Below the pieces are notes generated by a model. It had not been told where the DNA came from. It did no database searches and saw nothing but the letters and a program-made list of their open reading frames with translations. A stretch of 35,381 bases of DNA from positions 1 to 35,381 of IMG/VR virus record IMGVR_UViG_3300042294_005150. One strand, 5' to 3'. Numbering within the stretch: the first letter of the stretch is position 1; each line of letters opens with the position of its first letter. Positions 1 through 7,915 of this stretch are shown piece by piece. This DNA is from a virus. A program made the translations under genes and the position numbers.

Positions 1-15
1 AGTGCCCGTGACAAG
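1..15. repeat. Terminal direct repeat, left copy
   Basis: AGTGCCCGTGACAAG is identical to the last 15 bases of the window (35367-35381). The simplest reading is an overlap left when a circular or circularly permuted genome was linearised, so 35307 and 218 are neighbours across the junction. Confidence 0.85.
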
Positions 16-33
16 ACCGCAGATTATGCGTGT

Positions 34-152
34 GTCCAGCAGTGCGCCAAACGTCCAGCAAGGCTGACAGGCGGCGCTAGATGGACATGAGTGCAATACC
101 ACGGCCAAATCAAAAAAAATCGCGCCACTGGCGATTCTGGCGCAAATGCGCC
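34..152. other. Non-coding region before terminase, possible packaging (pac/cos) site
   Basis: No convincing gene lies in 1-217. The octamer GTCCAGCA occurs twice, at 34-41 and 53-60, 19 bp apart. A perfect inverted repeat GGCGCA-AA-TGCGCC lies at 139-152, and an A-rich run lies near 110-120. Repeats just upstream of the small terminase gene are where many phages keep the terminase recognition site. That role is inferred from position only. Confidence 0.35.
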
Positions 153-217
153 TATGTCGGTTTTTGCTCAAATCGCCGTTTTTTCACCCTCCGAAACCCT
201 ACTGCGCCAGTAAAGAT

Positions 218-838
218 ATGAGCGTTCGAAGCGTAGCTGACCAGCTCGGTATCTCCAAAAGCCAAGCCGCGAACCTGTTAAAAGCGGGGATGCCGGAAAC
301 CACCGTCGAGACGATGAACGCATGGCGGGCAAACCATGCCAAGCCCCGCAACGTAAAGCGCAAAACACCGGATCTTGTGACTATTGATGAGCCGTCATTC
401 GTGGACGCTTTGCCCGAAGAAGAAGTGGTAGATGCCGAGGCACTGATTGCCGAGGAAGAGAACAGCGACCCCATCGAGCACAGCCGCCGGGCCAAGCGCG
501 CTGAGAAGATTGCTTACGAGCGACTGCAACACGCAGCCAAGAACGGCGCAACGCATGAGGAATACCGCAAGGCCAACAGCAACTTTGCCCTGGCGTCCAA
601 CGTGCGCCAGCGGGCCGACCAATTCCGCCGCGAATACCTCCGCGAGAAGAAAATCACCCTGTACTACTCCGAGGCCAGAGACATTTTCCTGCGTCCGCAT
701 AACTCCATACGCCGCCAGCTTGACGCCGCACCGAAGACCTTGGCCGCTCGGTTGCACAGTTTGCCAAAGAAAGAGATCGAAACCGAACTCAAGATATTCT
801 TTGAGAAACTCAAAGAGGGCATCCGCGCCGATATATGA
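218..838 (+). CDS. Terminase small subunit
   Basis: About 206 residues. It recognises phage DNA and brings it to the packaging motor. The N-terminus reads as a helix-turn-helix (VADQLGISKSQAANLLKAGMP, with the GIS turn), the usual DNA-binding part of Nu1-like small terminases. A central acidic stretch (EEEVVDAEALIAEEE) and a long basic helical region follow. The frame is open back to an ATG at 146, but that ATG sits in a palindrome and adds a non-conserved-looking leader. I chose the ATG at 218 because the HTH starts there. The stop overlaps the large subunit start by 4 bases, suggesting coupled translation. The family call rests on position, length and HTH. Confidence 0.75.
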   Translation: MSVRSVADQLGISKSQAANLLKAGMPETTVETMNAWRANHAKPRNVKRKTPDLVTIDEPSFVDALPEEEVVDAEALIAEEENSDPIEHSRRAKRAEKIAYERLQHAAKNGATHEEYRKANSNFALASNVRQRADQFRREYLREKKITLYYSEARDIFLRPHNSIRRQLDAAPKTLAARLHSLPKKEIETELKIFFEKLKEGIRADI

Positions 839-2604
839 GCCCAGCAGCCGATACGCTGCGCGAAGACCTGCGCGCCGTCTACGGCGTCAGCGATGACCGC
901 ACCGTAGTTGAGTGGTGCGAGGATGAAATTTGGTTGAGCGAACGCACTGGCACCGCCATGCCGGGGCGATTTTCCACGGCGATGACGCCATACATGAGGG
1001 AGCCGCTTGAGAGCTTTGCCGATGTGGACGTTTCGGAGATTGCTATGGTCTTTGGCACGCAGACAGGCAAGACAACCCTGCTTCAGATGGGAACAGCTTG
1101 GCGTGTGGTCAACCGCCCACAGCCTGTGGTGTGGGTCATGCCCAACGAGGCGCTGGCCCGCAGCTTTTCCGAGGTGCGATGGCAGCCGATTGTCGAGGAG
1201 TCGCCCGTGTTAAAGTCTCAGGTCGATAAGAACCGCCACGCCTTCAAGCACCTTCAGCAAACCTTTGACCAGTGCGTGTTAAATTTTGTCGGTTCAAACT
1301 CTCCATCGTCGCTTAGTTCGCGCCCGGCCGGCCTGCTGCTTTTGGATGAAGTCGATAAGCTGGCTGGCGAATCGACCAAAGAAGCCGACGCCGTTGCCCT
1401 GGCTCAAAACCGCACCAAAACCTTTGCCAATTCCCTGACGGTCAAAGTCTCCACGCCGACCACGTCCGAGGGGCAAATCTGGAAAGCGTTTTTGTCTGGC
1501 GATCAGAGGTATTACTTTGTCCCGTGTCCGCATTGCCAGCATATGCAGCGCCTTCAGTGGCCTCGCGTTCGATGGTCGGACGATGCCAAGCTGGAAGACG
1601 GCAAGACGTGGAACCTTGAGCGGGTCAAAGAGACGGCGCGTTACTACTGCGAATCGTGCGAGCAGCCGATTAGCAGCGGGCAAAAGATGGAAATGATCCG
1701 CCGAGGCGAGTGGCGCGCGACTAACCCCGGCGCACCGATGAACCGCCGCAGCTACCACCTCAATTCCCTGTATGCGCCTTGGCGATCCTGCGACTTTGGC
1801 GAACTGGCCGCGCAATTTCTTACGGCCAAAGCCGGCTTGCTTGGACTTATGGACTTCATCCAGTCCCAGCTTGCCGAGCCGTGGGAAGAATCCATGAACG
1901 AGGAAGAGCGGGTGATCCCCTTTGGCGAATACGCCCTGCGCGATCCGATTAAAGACGGCGAGGTGCGGATGATGGGTGTGGACGTTCAGATGGATCACTA
2001 CTGGTTTGTCTGTCGCGCCTTTGCCCGCGACGGTTCAAGCCGACTAGTAGACGAAGGCAGGCTGCAACTTTGGGAAGACGTGGAGGCCAAGGTGGCCGAG
2101 CTTGGCGTGGATGTCCCGCGCGCGGTCGGTCCGATGCGAGCCAAGCTGGTGGCCGTCGATTACGGATTCCGAGCGCAAGAAGTATACGACCGCTGTATGC
2201 AGAACCGATGGATTCCATGCAAGGGCGAGGAGCGCGCTCACTACCCGATCCGCATGGGCCAAGAGATCCGCCGCGCCGCCTCCATCGTGCGCCCATTTCG
2301 CAAGGGGTGGATACATATGCTTTGGTCATCACAGTTGACGCAGGATATCGTCGAATGGCTGCGCAGCGGGGCGGGGCCGGAATGGACGGTGGCCGCAGAT
2401 GTCTCGGACAGCTACAAGCGGCAGATCAACGCGCACAAGAAAGTCGTGAAGCGCAACCACCTGACCGGCCGCGAGACGGCCTTCTGGACCCGCATCGGAA
2501 AGCGCGACGATCACTTGCTAGACTGTGAGAGCATGATTACCGCCTTGGCCGATTTTGGAGGGGTCTTCAAGACACAAATGCAAAAGCCGCAGGCGGCGGC
2601 TTGA
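835..2604 (+). CDS. Terminase large subunit, lambda gpA-like (packaging ATPase/nuclease)
   Basis: 589 residues, in the size range of GpA-family terminases. It translocates DNA into the prohead and cuts it. The ATPase half shows a Walker A-like GTQTGKTT at residues 74-81 and a Walker B LLLLDE ending at D171-E172. A zinc-ribbon-like insert has CPHC (C231, C234) and CESC (C272, C275). The nuclease half shows acidic residues in GVDVQMD (D383), VAVDYG (D442) and RDDHLLD (D558/D559/D563), the spacing expected for an RNase H-fold nuclease. ATGA overlap with the small subunit. Codon use is less C-biased than in the genes that follow. Confidence 0.93.
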   Translation: MSPAADTLREDLRAVYGVSDDRTVVEWCEDEIWLSERTGTAMPGRFSTAMTPYMREPLESFADVDVSEIAMVFGTQTGKTTLLQMGTAWRVVNRPQPVVWVMPNEALARSFSEVRWQPIVEESPVLKSQVDKNRHAFKHLQQTFDQCVLNFVGSNSPSSLSSRPAGLLLLDEVDKLAGESTKEADAVALAQNRTKTFANSLTVKVSTPTTSEGQIWKAFLSGDQRYYFVPCPHCQHMQRLQWPRVRWSDDAKLEDGKTWNLERVKETARYYCESCEQPISSGQKMEMIRRGEWRATNPGAPMNRRSYHLNSLYAPWRSCDFGELAAQFLTAKAGLLGLMDFIQSQLAEPWEESMNEEERVIPFGEYALRDPIKDGEVRMMGVDVQMDHYWFVCRAFARDGSSRLVDEGRLQLWEDVEAKVAELGVDVPRAVGPMRAKLVAVDYGFRAQEVYDRCMQNRWIPCKGEERAHYPIRMGQEIRRAASIVRPFRKGWIHMLWSSQLTQDIVEWLRSGAGPEWTVAADVSDSYKRQINAHKKVVKRNHLTGRETAFWTRIGKRDDHLLDCESMITALADFGGVFKTQMQKPQAAA

Positions 2605-2608
2605 GGCT

Positions 2609-2614
2609 TTGACA
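2609..2614 (+). promoter_or_regulatory. TTGACA start-associated element
   Basis: TTGACA ends exactly 16 nt before the ATG at 2631. No Shine-Dalgarno site lies between them, and no -10 box is visible at sigma70 spacing. One of a recurring set described in the findings. Confidence 0.5.
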
Positions 2615-2630
2615 TCCGCTCGCGTGAGCA

Positions 2631-2951
2631 ATGTCTCCGCGCTCCTTTGTCTTCAGTGTTTGGGTGGCCAACAACAAGGACGCGCTGAAAACCGTCGCCG
2701 CCCTCGAGACCATCGCCGCCAACAACTTCACCGTGGCGAAAGAAGGCGGCCGCGTCCTCGTCTCCGCCAGCATGGGCGGCAAGTCCTACAGCTACAGCCT
2801 CCCGCCCGACCAGACCGCCGGCACGGTGGCCGAGCTCGCCTTCTACGCGTGGAAGCAAATTAAAGACCTCTCCGCCGCCGACCTCGAGCTCTGGCTTACC
2901 CGCAAGACGAACAAGACCACCATCGCGGCCTTCAACTACCCGCTGCACTGA
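2631..2951 (+). CDS. Hypothetical head protein in the gpW position
   Basis: 106 residues, not recognised by sequence. It lies between the large terminase and the portal, where lambda carries the head-completion protein gpW, and it overlaps the portal start by one base. Lambda gpW is shorter (about 68 residues). The protein is mixed alpha/beta with no signal peptide or membrane segment and ends in a basic stretch (LTRKTNKTT). C-rich codon use begins here, marking a compositional break from the terminase genes. Confidence 0.65.
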   Translation: MSPRSFVFSVWVANNKDALKTVAALETIAANNFTVAKEGGRVLVSASMGGKSYSYSLPPDQTAGTVAELAFYAWKQIKDLSAADLELWLTRKTNKTTIAAFNYPLH

Positions 2952-4438
2952 TGAAACTCGCCGACCGCTGGAAACTTGTGACCCGCGCCTTCAGCCCGAA
3001 GGCCCAGAGCTACGACGCCGCGCGCCCCTCCATCCAGCGCCGCTTTCCGTATAACGCCACCGCCGTCGACAGCCACATCGACGTCTCCGGCGCCGACCGC
3101 GAGCGCCTGATGAAACTCTCCCGCTGGGTCTACAACAACATGCCCTTCGTCCGCGGCCTCATTAGCGAGAAAGCCCGCTACGCCACCGGCACCGGCATCC
3201 GCCCCCAAGCCCGATCTGGCGACGAAGCCTGGGACGCCGCGGCCGAGACTTTTTTTGACCAATGGTCCCGCGTGGCCGACATCCAAGGCCGCTACACCTG
3301 GCGCGAGATGCAACGCATCGCCTCGGTCGCCATCGATAGGGACGGCGAAGTTTTCTTTCGCGCCACCGCCCAATCGACAGGATACCCCGCGCTGCAACTC
3401 ATCCTCGCCCACCGCATCGGCGACGCCCGCTCCTCGATCTACGAGCCCAGCAACCCGCAGGCCCGCGAAGGCGGCCAGAACATCATTGACGGCGTCGTGG
3501 TCAACGACCAACTCCGCCCCATCTTCTACCGCCACCTGATCGGCGACGGCATGGACGCCGCCCAGCGTTTCGAAGACATCCCCGCGCAGCAACTCATCCA
3601 CGTCGGCGAAGCCAGCCAAGGCGACGAGCTCCGCTACGTCACCCCGCTCGCCCCGTCCATCAACCACCTCCGCGACGTCTCCGACGCCGTCAGCTTCGAG
3701 AAGATGGCGCTCAAGATTTCTTCCTACATCGCCCTCGCCATCAAGTCCTCGAACCCCCAGGGCGCCGACTTCTTCGGCGAGTCCACCGCCAGCGTCAACA
3801 CCCAGGACAACAGCGAAGTCACCGTCGAAAGCCTCGGCAACGCCGGCGGCGCCATCCCCCGCCTTGGCCTCGGCGAAGACCTCATCTCGTGGACCTCGAA
3901 CCGCCCGTCACAAAACTTCCGCGAATTTTGTGACGTCCTTCTGCGCGAAGTCTGCCTCAACATCGGCGTCCCCTGGGAGTTCGCCGCCCGCCCCGCCGAC
4001 GCCGGTGGCGCCGCCCTCCGCGCCGTCTTGGTCCGCGCGCAACGCACCTTCGAGCAACGCCAAGCCCTGCTCATCGACCGCCTCTGCTCCCGCGTCTGGG
4101 CCCACACGATTACGCTGGCAATGCAGCGCGGCCTCCTGCCGCAAAACGACAACTGGTGGCGCGTCGAATGGCAACGCCCCGCCGCCGCCTCCGTCGATTA
4201 CGGCCGCGAAGCCGCCGCCAACTTGAACGACGTCCGCGCCGGCCTCCGCACCTACAGCGAAGACTACAGCGAGCGGGGCCTTGAGTGGAAAGACCAACTC
4301 CGCCAGCGCGCCGTCGAGGCCAAGTATCTGGCCGATCTCTCCGCCGAGTTCGGCATCAGCGCCGACAGCATCGCCACCTTCAATCCCAATCCCGCGCCGG
4401 TCACACCCGCCGCATTGACACCGCCGCAAGCGCAATGA
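2951..4438 (+). CDS. Portal protein, lambda gpB family
   Basis: 495 residues, normal for lambda-type portals. It forms the dodecameric ring at one capsid vertex through which DNA is packaged and to which the tail joins. Recognisable family features are the N-terminal block SRWVYNNMPFVRGLI followed by EKARYATGTGI, the region around REMQRIASVAIDRDGEVFF, and the long central helical part. The C-terminal tail is Pro/Ala-rich. The next gene starts inside its stop codon (ATGA), so the portal and the prohead protease are probably translated together. Confidence 0.92.
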   Translation: MKLADRWKLVTRAFSPKAQSYDAARPSIQRRFPYNATAVDSHIDVSGADRERLMKLSRWVYNNMPFVRGLISEKARYATGTGIRPQARSGDEAWDAAAETFFDQWSRVADIQGRYTWREMQRIASVAIDRDGEVFFRATAQSTGYPALQLILAHRIGDARSSIYEPSNPQAREGGQNIIDGVVVNDQLRPIFYRHLIGDGMDAAQRFEDIPAQQLIHVGEASQGDELRYVTPLAPSINHLRDVSDAVSFEKMALKISSYIALAIKSSNPQGADFFGESTASVNTQDNSEVTVESLGNAGGAIPRLGLGEDLISWTSNRPSQNFREFCDVLLREVCLNIGVPWEFAARPADAGGAALRAVLVRAQRTFEQRQALLIDRLCSRVWAHTITLAMQRGLLPQNDNWWRVEWQRPAAASVDYGREAAANLNDVRAGLRTYSEDYSERGLEWKDQLRQRAVEAKYLADLSAEFGISADSIATFNPNPAPVTPAALTPPQAQ

Positions 4439-5532
4439 ACCCGACGTGGTATGCAATTTCAGCGCCCCGCAACAGCGAAGCCGAAGACAGCGGCATCGAA
4501 ATCTCTATTTATGACGAGATCGGCTTCGGAGGCGTTACGGCAAAGAATTTTGTCGCGGATCTTCGCAAGCTCAAAGACCAGCACATCCACCTCCGCATCA
4601 ACAGCGTCGGAGGTTCCGTCATCGAAGGCGCCGCCATCTACAACGCCCTCCGCCGGCACAAAGGCGGCCTGACCGTCCACGTCGACGGCCTCGCCGCCTC
4701 CATGGCCTCCGTCATCGCCATGGCCGGGGAGGAAGTCCTCATGGCCGGCAACTCCATGCTCATGATCCACAACCCCTGGTCCATGGCCATGGGCGACGCC
4801 GACGACCTCCGCAAAGAGGCCGACGTCCTCGACAAACTCAAAGCCACCCTCGTCAACGCCTACGTCCGCAAGACCGGCCGCGAGCGCGGCGAGATCGAAG
4901 CCATGATGGACGAGGAAACTTGGCTCGATGCCACCGAAGCCCTCGGCATGAATTTCATCGACGGCATCGAAGACGACCTCGAGGCCGCCGCCTCCATCAC
5001 CCCCGAGCAGGCCCGCGCCCGCTTTGACAACTTCTCCAACTCTATGCGTAAACCCGCGAAATCCCGCAAGGCCGAGGAAGCCGCTCCCGAAGTCGTGGAG
5101 CCCGCCGTCGACACGCCCGTCACCGACGAGGCAGTTGACATCTCCGAGGAAGTTATGAACGCCGAACTCCAGGCCAAAGTTGACGCCCTCCAGGCCGACC
5201 TTGCCGCCAAAGTCGAAGCCGAAGCCGCCCAAGCGCAAGTCGCCGAGGACACGGCCAAAGAACTCGAAACCCTCAAAGGCGAGATCGCCCGCCTCTCCGC
5301 CGAAGTCGCCACCCGCGACGAGGAGATCACCGCCCTGCGCGCCGACTCCAAGACCGCCGGCGAACAAGCCGCGGCCATCGTCGCCGCCGTCGGCCTTGAG
5401 CCCGCCGCCGCTTCCGTGGCTCCCGAGCCCGAGCTCACCGCCGCCCAGAAATTCGCCGCCCTTGAGGGCGTGGAAGCCACCGAGTTCTTCCGCGCCAACA
5501 AGGCCGCGATCATCAAATCTTTTTACTCCTAA
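4435..5532 (+). CDS. Prohead protease (ClpP/S14-like) with C-terminal scaffold domain
   Basis: 365 residues. The N-terminal ~185 residues are a ClpP-fold serine protease. Visible are VGGSV (58-62), the nucleophile in LAASMAS (S89), the catalytic His in MIHNPW (H112) and an Asp in ETWLDA (D165). It should mature the prohead. From about residue 200 the protein changes to an Ala/Glu-rich coiled coil (LQAKVDALQADLAAKVEAEA) typical of capsid scaffolds, ending in a hydrophobic/basic tail. This is the protease-scaffold fusion arrangement of lambda gpC/Nu3. TTGACA lies 14 nt before the ATG (4415-4420). Confidence 0.9.
   Translation: MNPTWYAISAPRNSEAEDSGIEISIYDEIGFGGVTAKNFVADLRKLKDQHIHLRINSVGGSVIEGAAIYNALRRHKGGLTVHVDGLAASMASVIAMAGEEVLMAGNSMLMIHNPWSMAMGDADDLRKEADVLDKLKATLVNAYVRKTGRERGEIEAMMDEETWLDATEALGMNFIDGIEDDLEAAASITPEQARARFDNFSNSMRKPAKSRKAEEAAPEVVEPAVDTPVTDEAVDISEEVMNAELQAKVDALQADLAAKVEAEAAQAQVAEDTAKELETLKGEIARLSAEVATRDEEITALRADSKTAGEQAAAIVAAVGLEPAAASVAPEPELTAAQKFAALEGVEATEFFRANKAAIIKSFYS
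5155..5532 (+). CDS. Nested in-frame scaffolding protein (internal start)
   Basis: An ATG at codon 241 of the protease gene is preceded by GAGGA at 5146-5150, one of the better Shine-Dalgarno sites in the window. TTGACA also lies 14 nt upstream (5135-5140). Starting here gives a 125-residue coiled-coil protein without the protease domain, as with Nu3 inside lambda gene C. The coiled coil and ribosome site are seen; expression from this start is inferred. Confidence 0.5.
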   Translation: MNAELQAKVDALQADLAAKVEAEAAQAQVAEDTAKELETLKGEIARLSAEVATRDEEITALRADSKTAGEQAAAIVAAVGLEPAAASVAPEPELTAAQKFAALEGVEATEFFRANKAAIIKSFYS

Positions 5533-5551
5533 CCTCTAACCACTCAAATTT

Positions 5552-6445
5552 ATGGCCACAATTAGCTCCAGCCTGAATGATAAACTTCTCGCGCAAACCG
5601 CGCTGGAAGCCTTCACCGCGGACCTTCTCCCGCTCTCCGTCTTCACGACCTCGTATTCCAACGAAGTCGTGCGCCGCGGCTCGACGGTTGAAGTCCCGCT
5701 CATCGCCAACCTGACGGCAACCACCTTCGACAACGATTACGGTGGAACCGGCGGCACGATGAACAACATCTCGATCTCGGTGGACAAACACCAGATCGTC
5801 ACCGTCAGCCTCAGCGACACCGAATACTCCAAGTCCTCGGTCGCCGAGATCACCAAGTTCGCCACCCAGCAAGGCCGCGCTTTGGCGCAAGCCGTGCTGA
5901 CCAGCGTCTTCAACCTCTTCGTCACCACCGCCTCCTCGGCCGCGCAATACACCGCGTCGGTCACCGGCGCCAGCGCGTTCACCATCACGAACGCCCGCAC
6001 GCTCCGCAAGGCTCTCACCGACGAGAAAGTGCCGCTTACCGAGCGCAGCCTCATCCTCGACAGCGCCCTCTACGACAGCTTGCTGTCCCAGAGCAACCTG
6101 CTGGATGCCTCGCAGTTCGGCATCCGCGACACCATCGCCGAGGCCCGCGTCCCGCGCCTGCTCGGCATGAACGTCTACGAGTCGGTGATCCTGCCTTCGA
6201 ACAGCATCACGCTGAAAGGCATGGCCGTTCACCCGAACGCAGTGGCCGTCGCCGTCCGCGCCCTCGAGCCCCAAGCTCCGAGCGAGTATCTGGCCGCCAC
6301 GACCATCACGGACCCGCAGAGCGGACTAACTCTCGGCTACCGCCGCGTGTACAATCCGCTCAATGGTCGCCACAGCACCTCCTTCGAGTGCGTTTTCGGC
6401 CACAGCCGCGCGATCACCGCAGCCGCGAAGCTCATCACTGGGTAA
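5552..6445 (+). CDS. Major capsid protein
   Basis: 297 residues, directly after the protease/scaffold gene and followed by a strong terminator, as expected for the abundant coat protein. The sequence runs from an N-terminal helical arm into beta-rich segments (RRGSTVEVPLIANLTATTF, VDKHQIVTVSLSDTEYSKSS), in a pattern like P22 coat/HK97-fold proteins. The mid-domain ILDSALYDSLL and the region VPRLLGMNVYES resemble that family. The 19-nt leader (5533-5551) has no G and no Shine-Dalgarno site. Confidence 0.85.
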   Translation: MATISSSLNDKLLAQTALEAFTADLLPLSVFTTSYSNEVVRRGSTVEVPLIANLTATTFDNDYGGTGGTMNNISISVDKHQIVTVSLSDTEYSKSSVAEITKFATQQGRALAQAVLTSVFNLFVTTASSAAQYTASVTGASAFTITNARTLRKALTDEKVPLTERSLILDSALYDSLLSQSNLLDASQFGIRDTIAEARVPRLLGMNVYESVILPSNSITLKGMAVHPNAVAVAVRALEPQAPSEYLAATTITDPQSGLTLGYRRVYNPLNGRHSTSFECVFGHSRAITAAAKLITG

Positions 6446-6473
6446 GTAGTCTTTCCCATCGCATAACACGAAG

Positions 6474-6503
6474 CCCCCGGCCCGCGCCGGGGGTTTTCGT
6501 TTG
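6474..6503 (+). terminator. Rho-independent terminator after the major capsid gene
   Basis: A GC-only stem CCCCCGG/CCGGGGG (6474-6480 with 6487-6493, 6-nt loop) is followed by TTTTCGTTTGTT. Flanking ACGAA and TTTTCGT could extend the pairing. It separates the head genes from the glycosyltransferases, so the latter may be transcribed at a lower level. Confidence 0.85.
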
Positions 6504-6509
6504 TTGACA
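6504..6509 (+). promoter_or_regulatory. TTGACA start-associated element (17-nt variant)
   Basis: TTGACA directly follows the terminator T-tract and ends 17 nt before the ATG at 6527, one base further than in most of the set. No Shine-Dalgarno site precedes that ATG. Confidence 0.45.
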
Positions 6510-6526
6510 AAAGCCCTCCGCCCGAG

Positions 6527-7915
6527 ATGGAGAAAATCAGCCCGCGCGAGCAGATCGCGCTTTGCGTCATCGTCGGCAACGAACCCAAGCGCCTCGACCG
6601 CGCCCTCGCCGCCTTCGCCCCCGCCGTCAGCGAAATGGTCGTCGTCCACGCCACCGGCGCCGAGGCCAAAAGCCTCAAGGTGGCCGAGGTCTGTCAGAAA
6701 CACGGCGCCACCTACGACGTCTACGCCAACGCCCCCGGCAACGATTGGCCCCACGTCGACGACTTCGGCGCCGCCCGCCAGCGGTCCTTCGACCTCGCCA
6801 GCAAACCCTGGGTCCTTTGGATCGACGCCGACGACACCCCGGGGCCCAACTTCGCCTTGGCCCTCCACGAGCTCATGGAGAAATTCGCTGCCGACTTCGA
6901 CGGCTTCGCCCTCTACCACGACGTCGCCGGCCGCGGCATCGCCCACAACCTCCGCGAGCGCCTCGTCCGCCGCGACCGCGGACGCTGGATCAACAAGATC
7001 CACGAGAACTTCCAACTCGCCCCCGACGCCAAAGTCGCCCGCTGCGACGCCCCCGTCGTCATCCACTTGCCCGACGACGAGCCCAAGCAAGGCGCCGGCC
7101 GCAACCTCCGCATCCTCGAGAGCATCCCGCCCGAAGAGCGCAAACTCTCCGAGATCTACCACCTGCACGGCGAATACATGGGCGCCGGCCGCAAGAACGA
7201 AGCCATGGCCCTGGCCAAGCAAGCGTTGGCGCACCCCGACCTTCAGCCCGCCGAACGCTACGAGCTCTGTCTAAATATCGCCGAGATGGCCCGCCCCGAC
7301 ATCCTCGAGACCGGCACCCCCGAGCACGCCGCCATGCTCACCGCGCTCCACAGCGCCTACCGCACGCAGCCCAACCGCCGCGAAGCCTTGGCCCTCTTGG
7401 GCGCCATGCACCTCGACCTCGGCGACATGCTCAACGCCGAAGCCTACCTCCGCGCCATGATGGCCCTGCCGCGCCCCGCGGACAAAATGTGGACCCACCG
7501 CGACGGCCTCTACGGGTGGGCAGGGGAGGCGCTCTGGACGCAATACCTCCGCATGGCCGGCGACGACAAGCAGGCCGACGACCTCGAGCGCGCCCGGCTC
7601 GCCGCGCAAAAAGTCCCCACCATCACCGTCATCCACCGCGCCACCGGCCACGCCGTCCAAGCCGCCCGCGTCCGCAAGCTCTTCCTCGATAACGCCCGCG
7701 ACGCCGAGCGCATCGAATACATCTTCGAACTCGCCGCCGACAGCCCCGACCTCCCGATCCTCGGCCGCTTCCGCCACGCCGCCGACCCCGCCGCCTCGGC
7801 TGTCGGCGCCTTCGTCGTCCACGCCACCGACCACAGCGCGCCGCCCCCGCTGCATTGGGACGACCTCGTCACCGCCGGCCAACCCATCGCCGGCCTCGAG
7901 CACGGCCCGCGGTGA
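6527..7915 (+). CDS. Family 2-type glycosyltransferase with helical repeat C-terminus
   Basis: 462 residues. The N-terminal GT-A fold starts with LCVIVGNEPKRLDRAL, and the metal/nucleotide-sugar motif is WIDADDTPGP (D100, D102, D103). These features are typical of GT2 enzymes related to SunS-like transferases. After residue ~220 come TPR-like helical repeats (HGEYMGAGRKNEAMALAKQA), which in such proteins often help bind an acceptor protein. It lies between the major capsid and head-tail connector genes and overlaps the second glycosyltransferase. Modification of capsid or tail protein is the natural inference; host surface modification is the alternative. Confidence 0.8.
   Translation: MEKISPREQIALCVIVGNEPKRLDRALAAFAPAVSEMVVVHATGAEAKSLKVAEVCQKHGATYDVYANAPGNDWPHVDDFGAARQRSFDLASKPWVLWIDADDTPGPNFALALHELMEKFAADFDGFALYHDVAGRGIAHNLRERLVRRDRGRWINKIHENFQLAPDAKVARCDAPVVIHLPDDEPKQGAGRNLRILESIPPEERKLSEIYHLHGEYMGAGRKNEAMALAKQALAHPDLQPAERYELCLNIAEMARPDILETGTPEHAAMLTALHSAYRTQPNRREALALLGAMHLDLGDMLNAEAYLRAMMALPRPADKMWTHRDGLYGWAGEALWTQYLRMAGDDKQADDLERARLAAQKVPTITVIHRATGHAVQAARVRKLFLDNARDAERIEYIFELAADSPDLPILGRFRHAADPAASAVGAFVVHATDHSAPPPLHWDDLVTAGQPIAGLEHGPR

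Noticed and set aside
146-217. Upstream ATG for the small terminase gene
   Set aside because: The ATG is inside a palindrome. The extra 24 residues look non-conserved, and the helix-turn-helix begins at the later ATG.
2609-2631. TTGACA motifs as ordinary sigma70 promoters
   Set aside because: With 16 nt between TTGACA and the start codon, the -10 would overlap the codon. No TATAAT-like box is found at any of the sites, and the transcripts would begin inside the genes.
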